Assembly: GCF_000732535.1 (NCBI RefSeq)
Contig: NZ_APNK01000001.1
Span: forward strand, 124,001-188,000
DNA length: 64,000 nucleotides
DNA from: Salinisphaera hydrothermalis C41B8
GTDB lineage: Bacteria; Pseudomonadota; Gammaproteobacteria; Nevskiales; Salinisphaeraceae
Direction of reading: 5' to 3'
Shown: positions 9,239 through 16,853 of the stretch, piece by piece
Numbering within the stretch: position 1 is the stretch's first letter
Layout: each line of letters begins with the position of its first letter
Made by a program: the position numbers and the translations under genes
The notes under the pieces: model-generated
What the model was told of the DNA's origin: nothing
Databases searched by the model: none
What the model saw: only the letters and a program-made list of their open reading frames with translations

Positions 9239-9508
9239 AGGGCGTGTTGAGGTTTCGTGCGAGCGCCGCGTTGGCGTCCGCAAATCGTGTCCGGCAAGGC
9301 GCGAGTCGCCGCGTCGTGGTGTGCCACGCCCCAGACTCGCAACGCCGCCGGGCGCGATTTGCGGCCCAACCCTTCGGGACAAGCGCTGTTTTGCGGCAAT
9401 ACAGCGTTGTCGCTCTCTCGCGTAGAACAACTACGCCACGTTCGCTACGCCTCGTCTTGCCGCAAAACAGCGCTTGGCGCGGACTCGAACGAAACCTCAA
9501 CACGCCCC
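9239..9508 (+). repeat. dispersed structured repeat, full copy B (270 bp)
   Basis: The outer ends are inverted copies about 30 bp long: GGGCGTGTTGAGGTTTCG at the left and its near-exact reverse complement ending at 9507. Two inner structures follow. CCGCAAATCG (9278-9287) pairs with CGATTTGCGG (9355-9364). AAGCGCTGTTTTGCGGCAA (9381-9399) pairs perfectly with 9457-9475, and this arm carries an inner GCGTAG-AACAA-CTACGC hairpin (9420-9436). The interior is clearly shared with the copy at 33861-34110. It fills most of the gap between the convergent metF and MarR genes. Several open frames cross it but none looks coding. Confidence 0.85.
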
Positions 9509-9539
9509 AAAAAACCCGGCGAGCTGCCGGGTTTTTTTT
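9509..9539. terminator. bidirectional terminator between metF and MarR gene
   Basis: AAAACCCGGC, a GAGCT loop and GCCGGGTTTT with flanking A-run and T-run. It works as an intrinsic terminator in both directions and abuts the right end of repeat copy B. Confidence 0.9.
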
Positions 9540-9587
9540 GAACCGAGCCACGTGGCGCGCGCGTCACTGGTTTGCCACGCAGGCCGG

Positions 9588-10079
9588 CTAGTCCTCTTCG
9601 TTGAGCATGTCCCGCAACTGATCGTTGTAGCGCGCGGTCAGGCGCGCGAATTCACGACGGTCTTCTTCCGACCAGTTCTTGAAGCCCTCTTCCACCCGCT
9701 CAAGACGGCGCTCGCGCACTTCGGCCGCCGCATCGCGTCCGGCCTCGGTGATGGTCACGAAGCCGCCGCGACGATCGTCGGGATTATCGTGCTTTTCGAC
9801 CAATCCCGCGTTTTTCATCGCTGCAACTTGACGTGTCACCGTCGAGGCATCGAGATTTACTTGATCGGCCAACGCGCCCACCGACTGACGATCGTTGCGT
9901 TCCAGCAAAATCAACAGCAGATAGTGCGCTCGCTCAAGGCCGTAGTGGAAACGCCGGCGCAATGCCTCCATCCGGCGCACAAGAAAGGCCAGTTCATATT
10001 CGAGCGCTTCTGCCGACGGGCATGTGGCCGGCAGGTGATTGCCCAGTGAAGGGTCTTTCTGTTCGGAACGACGTTTCAT
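9588..10079 (-). CDS. MarR family transcriptional regulator
   Basis: A 163-residue MarR-type winged-helix protein. The HTH is ALADQVNLDASTVTRQVAAM (about residues 69-88), followed by the wing NPDDRRGGFVTIT and helices to the C-terminus. A GTG at 10100 could add 7 residues; the ATG at 10079 is chosen. It is divergent from the D-2-hydroxyacid dehydrogenase gene across an AT-rich promoter gap, so it may regulate both genes. The ligand is unknown. Confidence 0.88.
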   Translation of the reverse strand: MKRRSEQKDPSLGNHLPATCPSAEALEYELAFLVRRMEALRRRFHYGLERAHYLLLILLERNDRQSVGALADQVNLDASTVTRQVAAMKNAGLVEKHDNPDDRRGGFVTITEAGRDAAAEVRERRLERVEEGFKNWSEEDRREFARLTARYNDQLRDMLNEED

Positions 10080-10100
10080 CGAATGAAGGTCCCCGTGCAC

Positions 10101-10244
10101 CTCTGAATGAAGACAATAAGAATTTGAGACTTTAGGGTAACTTAACGTGTCCGATTATATTGAAAAACTATAGTCGTAGATTATCGTGCCCATTTTTCTG
10201 CTGTCGGATCGGGCCATTCGAGGCTTTCCGGCAAGGGAGCTCTC
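10101..10244. promoter_or_regulatory. AT-rich divergent promoter region
   Basis: This gap between the MarR gene and the dehydrogenase gene is clearly more AT-rich than its surroundings (10105-10195). It contains promoter-like pieces such as TTGAAA and CTATAGT. No clean operator palindrome could be picked out by eye. Confidence 0.4.
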
Positions 10245-11198
10245 ATGCGTGCCTGTTTTCTCGATGCCGGCTCGGTCGGCGACCGTCTGGATTGGTCTCG
10301 GCTGGAAGCGGCGGCCGACGAATGGCGCTGGTATCACACCACCCGTCCGGAGGAACTGTACGAGCGCATTGCCGACGTCGATGTGATCGTGGTCAACAAA
10401 GTCGTCATCGACCGAAAGGCGATCGAGGCGGCCCCCGATCTGAAGCTGATCTGCCTGACGGCCACCGGCTATAACAACATCGACATCGAGGCGGCGGCAG
10501 AGCGCGACATCCCGGTGATCAACGTCACGGGCTATGCCACCGCTGCCGTGTCGCAGCATGTGCTGGCGTTGATGCTCGCCTTCGCCACCCGCTGGCACGA
10601 TTACGACGCCGCGGTAGCGCGTGGCGAATGGCAACGCGCCGAGTTCTTCTGCATGCACGACTATCCGATCGAGGAACTCGACGGCGCAACGCTCGGCATC
10701 GTCGGCTACGGCGAACTCGGCGCCGCGGTAGCGCGGCTGGCCGAAGCTTTCGGCATGCGGGTGATTGTGGCCGAGCGTCCAGGCGCCGAGCGGGTCCGCG
10801 AAGGCCGGATGCCCTTCGAGGACGTTCTGGCCGCCAGCGATTTTCTGACGCTGCACTGCCCGCTGACCGAGCATACGCGCGGGCTGATCGACGCCGCGGC
10901 ACTGGCTCGGATGAAAGACACGGCGGTACTGATCAACACCGCCCGCGGTGGCGTGATCGAGTCACGCGACCTTATAGACGCGCTCGAAAATGGCGTCATT
11001 GCCGGCGCCGCCGTGGATGTGCTGGATCATGAGCCGCCGCGCGACGGACATCCGCTGCTCGAACACAAGCCAGCGAATCTCATCATCACGCCGCACACGG
11101 CCTGGGCCAGCCGCGCCGCGCGCCAGCGCTCGATCGACGGCGTGGCCGCCAACATCGCCGCCTTTCGGGCCGGTGACGATTCAGCGCGCGTGAACTAG
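10245..11198 (+). CDS. D-2-hydroxyacid dehydrogenase, glycerate dehydrogenase-like
   Basis: A 317-residue NAD(P)-dependent D-2-hydroxyacid dehydrogenase. The Rossmann motif GYGELGAAVA lies near residue 153. The catalytic Arg is in INTARGGV, the Glu in DVLDHEPP and the His in TPHTAWAS. The overall pattern is nearest to HprA-type glycerate/hydroxypyruvate reductases, but the substrate cannot be fixed from sequence. The ribosome site AAGGGAGCT precedes the ATG. It is divergent from the MarR regulator. Confidence 0.88.
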   Translation: MRACFLDAGSVGDRLDWSRLEAAADEWRWYHTTRPEELYERIADVDVIVVNKVVIDRKAIEAAPDLKLICLTATGYNNIDIEAAAERDIPVINVTGYATAAVSQHVLALMLAFATRWHDYDAAVARGEWQRAEFFCMHDYPIEELDGATLGIVGYGELGAAVARLAEAFGMRVIVAERPGAERVREGRMPFEDVLAASDFLTLHCPLTEHTRGLIDAAALARMKDTAVLINTARGGVIESRDLIDALENGVIAGAAVDVLDHEPPRDGHPLLEHKPANLIITPHTAWASRAARQRSIDGVAANIAAFRAGDDSARVN

Positions 11199-11200
11199 CC

Positions 11201-11812
11201 CTAATCGGCGTCTCGACGCCAGATCAGCAGGCGATTGTCGCTCGGCATGACCAGCCGGGCGACCCGTACGAGGCCGTGCTGCCCGGCCAGCGCATCCAGC
11301 GCCTCGCGCCGGCGGAGGCCCATGCCGGGATCGCGTGAGCGCAGCGCACGATCGAAAGCGAGATTGCCCTCGCCCGGCGTCTCGTCATCGTCGAAGAACG
11401 GTCCATAGAGACAGAACAACCCGCCCGCGACCAGATGCGACGCCACGCCGGCGAACATCGCCGCGACGGCGTCCTCATGCATGATGTGGGCAACGTTGGC
11501 GGCAAAGATCGCGTCGTAGCGCTGGGCCGGCCAGGCGCTGCGCACATCCAGCGCCAGCGGCGACGGCAGCCGCGCCTCGTCATGAGCATCCACCAGCGCT
11601 GCGGTCAGACCGCGGATATGACCCGGTGCCTCGCTGGTCTGCCAGCGCGCATGCGGCAGGCGTTCCCGGGCATAGCGGGCATGGGTTCCGTCGCCACTGC
11701 CGATCTCGAGTATGTCGCGGGCATCGACCAGCCAGTCGGCGAGCGCATCGAAGATGGGGCGTTTATTGCGTTCGGCCGCCGACAGATCGCCGATGCGCGG
11801 TTGGGTACTCAT
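11201..11812 (-). CDS. DUF938 family SAM-dependent methyltransferase
   Basis: A 203-residue class I methyltransferase of the DUF938 group (PF06080). It opens with the family pattern RNKRPIFDAL, then the SAM-binding motif ILEIGSGDGTHARYA, and later IFAANVAHIM and GLFCLYGPFF. The substrate is unknown. Its ATG overlaps the stop of the upstream O-methyltransferase gene by 4 bp, so the two are translationally coupled. Confidence 0.85.
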   Translation of the reverse strand: MSTQPRIGDLSAAERNKRPIFDALADWLVDARDILEIGSGDGTHARYARERLPHARWQTSEAPGHIRGLTAALVDAHDEARLPSPLALDVRSAWPAQRYDAIFAANVAHIMHEDAVAAMFAGVASHLVAGGLFCLYGPFFDDDETPGEGNLAFDRALRSRDPGMGLRRREALDALAGQHGLVRVARLVMPSDNRLLIWRRDAD

Positions 11813-12477
11813 CGTTTGCGTGCCAGCGTGAGGCCGTCGCCGATCGGCAGGACCGAGATATCCACGCGCTCGTCGGCGGCGACATGGCGATTGAACGCGC
11901 GCACGGCTTCGGTCTCATCATCATGGCAAGCCGGGTCGGCGACTCGGGCATACCAAAGCGTATTGTCGATCATGATCAATCCTCCGGCGCGCACCAGCGC
12001 CATGCAGCGCTCGTAATAATCGATCAAGCGCGCCTTGTCGGCGTCGATGAGCGCGAAATCGTAGGCGCCCGCCATACCGGCCGCGACTTCTCGATTGAGC
12101 GTATCCAGTGCATCGCCCAGCCGCAGATCGATCCGATCGGCCAGCCCGGCGGCGGCCCAGTCGGCACGCGCTCGCGCGGTAATTTCGGGGTCGTGGTCGC
12201 AGGCCAGAATACGCCCGCTCGGACCGATCGCCTCGGCCAGCCAATGCGTGGAATAACCAGCGTAGACTCCAATCTCGATGCCGCGGCGAGCTTCGGCCAA
12301 CGCGACCAGCAGTGCCATGAGCTGCCCCTGGCGCGGACTGACCTGCAAGTGTCCGGCCCCGGAGGCTTCGGTTACGCCGCGGTTGGCCGCCAGATGCGCC
12401 GGCTCGCGATCGCCGATCTCGTCGATATAAGCCCGTAATCGAGCATCAAGTGCGGCGGGTTCTGCTTCCTCTGCCAT
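11809..12477 (-). CDS. O-methyltransferase, CCoAOMT-like
   Basis: A 222-residue O-methyltransferase of family 3 (PF01596). SAM and metal motifs include IEIGVYAGYSTHWLAEA, ILACDHDPE and FALIDADKARLIDYYE. These enzymes methylate catechol-type hydroxyls with a divalent metal; the native bacterial substrate is usually unknown. The ATG at 12477 gives the usual length; an upstream start at 12525 would overlap the divergent cpdA start. It forms an operon with the DUF938 gene. Confidence 0.85.
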   Translation of the reverse strand: MAEEAEPAALDARLRAYIDEIGDREPAHLAANRGVTEASGAGHLQVSPRQGQLMALLVALAEARRGIEIGVYAGYSTHWLAEAIGPSGRILACDHDPEITARARADWAAAGLADRIDLRLGDALDTLNREVAAGMAGAYDFALIDADKARLIDYYERCMALVRAGGLIMIDNTLWYARVADPACHDDETEAVRAFNRHVAADERVDISVLPIGDGLTLARKR

Positions 12478-12518
12478 GCTGTTCAGGATACGCCACCCGT
12501 CGAGCCCGCGAGAACCGT

Positions 12519-13316
12519 ATGCCACGCGATATCACTGTGCTGCACATCACCGATCCACACCTGCTGGCACGGCCGGGCGACCGCTTACATGGCTGGGATG
12601 TCGCCGCCGCCTTCGAGCACGTGCTGGAGCATGCGCTCTCGACTTATCCGGCCCCCGACGCCATCGTGCTCGGCGGCGACCTGGTGGATGACGAAAGCTC
12701 GACCGGCTACCGCTGGCTCGACGCCCGGCTCGCCGCACTCAATCGGCCGGTGCTCGCGATCGCCGGCAACCACGACGACCCCCAAGCCATGGCCGCGTAT
12801 CTGTCGCACGCCGTCGTGCACGACGTGCTCACCGTCGGCGGCTGGCAACTGATCGGGTTGTCGACACATTGCCCCGGCTCGGAAAGCGGACGCCTCGGTA
12901 CCGATCAGCTGGCCGGACTCGACGCCGCGCTTGCGGCCCGCAGCCTGCCGACGCTCGTCTGTCTGCATCATCCACCGGTCGATGTCGGCAGCGCATGGAT
13001 CGACGCCATCGGCTTGATCGATCGGGACGCCTTATGCACGACGCTGAGCCGGCACACGCAGGTGCGTGGCCTGTTGTGCGGGCATGTGCACCAGCGCTTC
13101 GAATCCCGGCACGACAGCTACGAGATCTGGACCACGCCCTCGACCATGCGCCAGTTCCGCCCGCGGAGTCCGGAATTCGCAGAAGACGACGAACACTCGC
13201 CCGGGTATCGCTGCCTCCGTTGCCGTGCCGATGGCACGATCGCCACGCGAGTGCATCGCGTGCCCCGGCCGCAGGCCGACGACGTGTCGACGCCGGCGAA
13301 ACTGCCGAAAGAATAA
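12519..13316 (+). CDS. cpdA: 3',5'-cyclic-AMP phosphodiesterase (CpdA-type)
   Basis: A 265-residue class III metallophosphoesterase. Metal ligands are visible in TDPHL (near residue 12), GGDLVDD, GNHDD, CLHHPP and GHVHQR. This set and length match CpdA, which hydrolyses cAMP; related phosphodiesterases with other substrates cannot be excluded. The ATG at 12519 is preferred over an upstream in-frame start at 12450, because the protein then begins with the beta-strand ITVLHITDPHL. It is divergent from the methyltransferase pair. Confidence 0.88.
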   Translation: MPRDITVLHITDPHLLARPGDRLHGWDVAAAFEHVLEHALSTYPAPDAIVLGGDLVDDESSTGYRWLDARLAALNRPVLAIAGNHDDPQAMAAYLSHAVVHDVLTVGGWQLIGLSTHCPGSESGRLGTDQLAGLDAALAARSLPTLVCLHHPPVDVGSAWIDAIGLIDRDALCTTLSRHTQVRGLLCGHVHQRFESRHDSYEIWTTPSTMRQFRPRSPEFAEDDEHSPGYRCLRCRADGTIATRVHRVPRPQADDVSTPAKLPKE

Positions 13317-13439
13317 GCGCTTGCCTCAATCACCTCGAATTCGACTGCGTTATCAGACCTTTGGATGACCGACAACATCTTGACAGTGGGTGACGAGTTG
13401 TGCCGGAGCGGCGCCGTCGCTGGCGCCACCGGTCTAAAC

Positions 13440-13790
13440 GCTTGAGTGGCAACGCGAAAGCGTATGCATTCACAAATCCTGTGGATAACTCTGTGGAAAG
13501 ACCTCGGTGTAGCCGCCGCCGAGGGCGTGAATGCGGTGATTGAGGCAAACCGGCGAATTTGTAACCAGTACGACACAAATCAATAAAAACAATGCGTTGC
13601 AATTTATTCAACAGGCCATCGTGACGTTTCTGAAAAATATACGACCGACGTCGAATATTTGCCCAACGATTGTGCATAACAGGCGCGATTGCGCACGCTT
13701 GATCACCGCTGCTCGTCCGTCATGAACCGTCACCGTGCGTCGCTACACCGCGGACGATGTTTTTAGAACCTATTCCAATAGGCTCTTAAC
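13440..13790. other. AT-richer intergenic region with DnaA-box-like sites
   Basis: The gap 13317-13882 has no convincing gene. It holds two 9-mers that fit the DnaA box: TGTGGATAA at 13480-13488 and TGTGCATAA at 13671-13679, in the same orientation. Weaker variants lie nearby (GCATTCACA and CTGTGGAAA). Between them is an A/T-rich stretch (about 13553-13665). A small palindrome CCTATTCCAATAGG lies at 13769-13782. No dnaA, gidA or parAB gene is near, so an oriC is doubtful. Confidence 0.4.
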
Positions 13791-13843
13791 CTCTGCAACG
13801 GCACTCACCCGCACCTCTCCTCCAGGCGGTCGGTCCGTTCAAG

Positions 13844-13873
13844 GGCTCGCACGAAACCGGAACAGGCCCTAAA
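13844..13873 (-). repeat. dispersed repeat, half copy F
   Basis: GGCTCGCACGAAACCGG followed by AACAGGCCCTAAA matches the right end of the full elements, with CGG replacing CTC. No left partner is evident. It ends 9 bp before the thiD start, so it overlaps the thiD leader. Confidence 0.6.
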
Positions 13874-13882
13874 CTGCGCGGC

Positions 13883-14662
13883 ATGACGCGCCCCAATGTC
13901 CTCGTTCTGTCCGGCCACGATCCCAGTGGCGGCGCCGGCCTGCAGGCCGATATCGAAGCCGTCGCGGCTCAGGGCGCGCATGCGGCCTCGGTGGTCACCG
14001 CCCTCACCCACCAGGACACGCGCAACGTCTACGGCGTACAGCCGACCGCTACGGATTTCTTTGCCGCCTGTGTCGATACTCTGGTCGATGACATGCCGTT
14101 CGCGGCCATCAAGACCGGCGTACTCGCGAATGTCGACCAGGTTCGGTTTGTGGCCGCACTGGCGCAGCGCCTGCCCGACGTGCCGCTGGTGGTCGACCCA
14201 GTGCTGGTCGCGGCAGGCGGCGGCGAGCTGGCGGGCGATCCGGTCGGCCGCGCCATGTGCGACGCGCTGTTTGCCCAGGCCACCGTCATCACCCCCAATG
14301 CCGACGAGGCGCGGCGACTGTGTTCCGGCGAACCCGATGTCGATCGCTGCGGCGCCATGCTGGTCGAAGCGGGCTGCCACGCCCTGATTACCGGCGGCGA
14401 TGAAAACGAGGGCGACGTCATCAATCGCCTCTATGCGCCTGACGGCACGATCGAGCGTTACAGCTGGCCGCGCTTGTCGGGCCGTTTTCATGGCTCGGGC
14501 TGTACTCTGGCTGCCAGTCTCGCAGCACGCCTTGCGCTGGGCGAGTCGCTGATCGACGCCGTCGCCGCGGCCCAACGCTACACGTGGCAGACCCTGGCCG
14601 ACGGATTCGCGGCCGGCAGCGGCCAGTCGATTCCGGCGCGCTGGCGCGGAGGTGCCGCATGA
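13883..14662 (+). CDS. thiD: hydroxymethylpyrimidine/phosphomethylpyrimidine kinase
   Basis: A 259-residue ThiD, which phosphorylates HMP twice to give HMP-PP for thiamine synthesis. It starts with LSGHDPSGGAGLQADIEA (substrate and ATP site), has DPVLVAAGGGEL near residue 110 and ends with the anion-hole motif FHGSGCTLAAS. The length is normal. Its stop overlaps the thiE start in an ATGA arrangement, so the two are coupled. Confidence 0.95.
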   Translation: MTRPNVLVLSGHDPSGGAGLQADIEAVAAQGAHAASVVTALTHQDTRNVYGVQPTATDFFAACVDTLVDDMPFAAIKTGVLANVDQVRFVAALAQRLPDVPLVVDPVLVAAGGGELAGDPVGRAMCDALFAQATVITPNADEARRLCSGEPDVDRCGAMLVEAGCHALITGGDENEGDVINRLYAPDGTIERYSWPRLSGRFHGSGCTLAASLAARLALGESLIDAVAAAQRYTWQTLADGFAAGSGQSIPARWRGGAA

Positions 14663-15285
14663 ATGCGCCCCGTGGCGTATACGCGATCTACGACCGGGCC
14701 AGCCTCGCGAGCGATCGGCTCGATGCGGTCGAGGCCGTCCTCAGCGCCGGCGCGGTGTGGCTGCAATATCGCGACAAGCGCGAGTCCGCGCCGGATCGCG
14801 GCCTGCTCGCCGAACTCGCCGCACTGACCCAAAGCCATGGCGCAAAGCTGATCGTCAACGACGATTGGCGATTGGCCGTAGAGATCGGTGCCGATGGCGT
14901 GCACCTCGGTCAGAGCGACGGCAGCGTGACCCAGGCCCGCAGCGCCTTCGGCCCGAACGCGATCATCGGCATCAGCTGCCAGGACCGGATCGAGCGCGCC
15001 CGTGCCGGCATCGCCGCCGGCGCCAGCTATGTCAGCTTCGGACGATTTTTCACCTCCACCACCAAACCGGATGCGCCCCCGGCCGCACCCGGCGTGCTGA
15101 CCGCCGCCCGCGAACTCGGCGTCCCGGTGGTTGCCATCGGTGGCATCAACGCCGGCAACGCCGCCACGCTGATCGACGCCGGCGCCGATCTGGTAGCAGT
15201 CTCGGCCGGTCTGTTCGCCGCCGCTGATCCCGGCGCCGCGACCGCCGAGCTCGATCGTCTGTTCGCAGACCGCGCCCAGAACTGA
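14659..15285 (+). CDS. thiE: thiamine-phosphate synthase
   Basis: A 208-residue TIM-barrel ThiE, which joins HMP-PP and thiazole phosphate. Motifs: WLQYRDKRE, LIVNDDWRLAVEIGADGVHL, IGISCQD, SYVSFGRFFTSTTKPDA and VAIGGIN. The reading frame could be extended upstream into thiD, but the ATG at 14659, with GGAGG before it and a 4-bp overlap with thiD, is the clear start. The thiD-thiE-hemL order is common in Gammaproteobacteria. Confidence 0.95.
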   Translation: MNAPRGVYAIYDRASLASDRLDAVEAVLSAGAVWLQYRDKRESAPDRGLLAELAALTQSHGAKLIVNDDWRLAVEIGADGVHLGQSDGSVTQARSAFGPNAIIGISCQDRIERARAGIAAGASYVSFGRFFTSTTKPDAPPAAPGVLTAARELGVPVVAIGGINAGNAATLIDAGADLVAVSAGLFAAADPGAATAELDRLFADRAQN

Positions 15286-15453
15286 CGCCGGAACGCCGCG
15301 TCGCACGCTTCGATGCGATCCGAATCCCGCCCTTGGCCGTCGCCCCGGAACACGACTGCGAAATCCCGCGCCTGGCCACCACGCGAGCGCCCCGCTCGCC
15401 GGCGAAGCAACGCTCGGCGGCCCGCCTGTCGCGCTGGATCGTCGGTTTACAAC

Positions 15454-15485
15454 GCGGCGCTCGTACGACACCGCAACAGCCCCTA
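15454..15485 (-). repeat. dispersed repeat, half copy D
   Basis: GCGGCGCTCGTACGACACC then GCAACAGCCCCTA is the reverse complement of the left-end consensus. It is closest to half copy A, as both have TTGCGG instead of TTGAGG. The rest of the gap from 15286 is GC-rich without a clear left end or gene. Confidence 0.6.
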
Positions 15486-15519
15486 GAATGACCGTCACAC
15501 CAATTGTTTGGAGTTTTCG

Positions 15520-16836
15520 ATGAGCTCGCAGCACGCCCGTCCCGGTCCGCGCTCGATCGAACTGTTCGATCGCGCCCGTCGCTTCACCCCCGGCGGCGTC
15601 AATTCGCCGGCCCGCGCCTTCAACGGCGTGGGCGGCGGCGCGCCGGTGTTCATCGATCGGGCCCGGGGCGCCTGGATCACCGATGTCGACGGCAATGAAT
15701 ACGTCGATTACGTCGGATCGTTCGGGCCGATGATTCTTGGCCACGCCGACCCGGCCGTGGTCGAGGCCGTGCAGAAACAAGCAGCCAAGGGGCTGTCTTT
15801 CGGCGCGCCGACCGGGCTCGAAGTGGAGCTCGCCGAGCTAATCAGCACCATGGTCGACTCGATCGAGTCGGTGCGCATGGTCAACTCCGGCACCGAGGCC
15901 GCGATGACCGCGATTCGCCTGGCGCGCGGGCACACCGGGCGCAACAAGATCGTGAAGTTCGCCGGCAACTATCACGGCCACGTGGACGCCCTGCTGGTCA
16001 ACGCGGGTTCCGGCCCGCTTACGCTGGGCATTCCCGGTTCGCCCGGTGTACCGGCCTCGGTGGTCGAAGACACGCTGGTGGCCACCTACAACGATCTGGA
16101 GTCGGTCAAGACCGCGTTTGCCGAACATGGCGACGAAATCGCCGCGATCATGGTCGAGCCGGTGGCCGGCAACATGAACTGCGTGCCGCCGGTGGACGGT
16201 TTTCTCGAAGGGCTGCGCGAGATCTGCGATGCCCACGGCACGCTGTTGATCTTCGACGAAGTCATGACCGGCTTCCGCGTGCACCCGAACTGTGCACAAG
16301 CGTATTTCGGCGTCACCCCGGACGTGACCGCCCTCGGCAAGATCGTCGGCGGCGGCATGCCGGTGGGCGCCGTCGGCGGTCCCGCCTCGGTCATGGAAAC
16401 CCTGGCGCCGAGCGGTCCGGTCTATCAGGCGGGCACGCTATCCGGCCATCCGCTGGGCATGGCTGCGGGCATCGCCACGCTCGAGCAGATTCGCGACGGC
16501 TCGGTGCATGCCGCGATCGAGCCGAAGATGACCGCGCTGCGCGACGGCCTCGCCGCACGTGCCCGCCAGCACGGCGTACCGTTCATGACCCAGGGCGCGG
16601 GCGCGATGTTCGGCATGTTCTTCACCGAAGCCGAACGGGTCACGCGCTTCGACGAGGTCGCCGCCTGCGATCTCGATGCGTTCACCCGCTTCTTCCACGG
16701 CATGCTCGACAACGGCGTGTATCTCGCGCCGGCTGCCTTCGAGGCGGCTTTCGTCTCGCGTGCTCACGACGAGGAGGCCATCGAAGCGACGCTCGCCGCC
16801 GCCGATAAGGCATTCGCGGCGGTTGCCGCAGGCTGA
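15520..16836 (+). CDS. hemL: glutamate-1-semialdehyde 2,1-aminomutase
   Basis: A 438-residue PLP enzyme that makes 5-aminolevulinate from glutamate-1-semialdehyde in the C5 haem pathway. Family motifs are [53 protein letters not shown] and [18 protein letters not shown], where the Lys binds PLP. The ATG at 15520 has TTGGAG 7-12 bp before; a TTG at 15508 is inside that site and is rejected. Repeat half copy D lies in its leader. Confidence 0.96.
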   Translation: MSSQHARPGPRSIELFDRARRFTPGGVNSPARAFNGVGGGAPVFIDRARGAWITDVDGNEYVDYVGSFGPMILGHADPAVVEAVQKQAAKGLSFGAPTGLEVELAELISTMVDSIESVRMVNSGTEAAMTAIRLARGHTGRNKIVKFAGNYHGHVDALLVNAGSGPLTLGIPGSPGVPASVVEDTLVATYNDLESVKTAFAEHGDEIAAIMVEPVAGNMNCVPPVDGFLEGLREICDAHGTLLIFDEVMTGFRVHPNCAQAYFGVTPDVTALGKIVGGGMPVGAVGGPASVMETLAPSGPVYQAGTLSGHPLGMAAGIATLEQIRDGSVHAAIEPKMTALRDGLAARARQHGVPFMTQGAGAMFGMFFTEAERVTRFDEVAACDLDAFTRFFHGMLDNGVYLAPAAFEAAFVSRAHDEEAIEATLAAADKAFAAVAAG

Positions 16837-16853
16837 CCTGACCCGTACCGTCG

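Noticed and set aside
9217-9591. Open frames inside repeat copy B
   Set aside because: They follow the repeat's symmetry on both strands and are not kept in copy C.
13317-13882. Chromosomal origin oriC
   Set aside because: Only two good DnaA boxes, and none of the usual neighbours (dnaA, dnaN, gidA, parAB).
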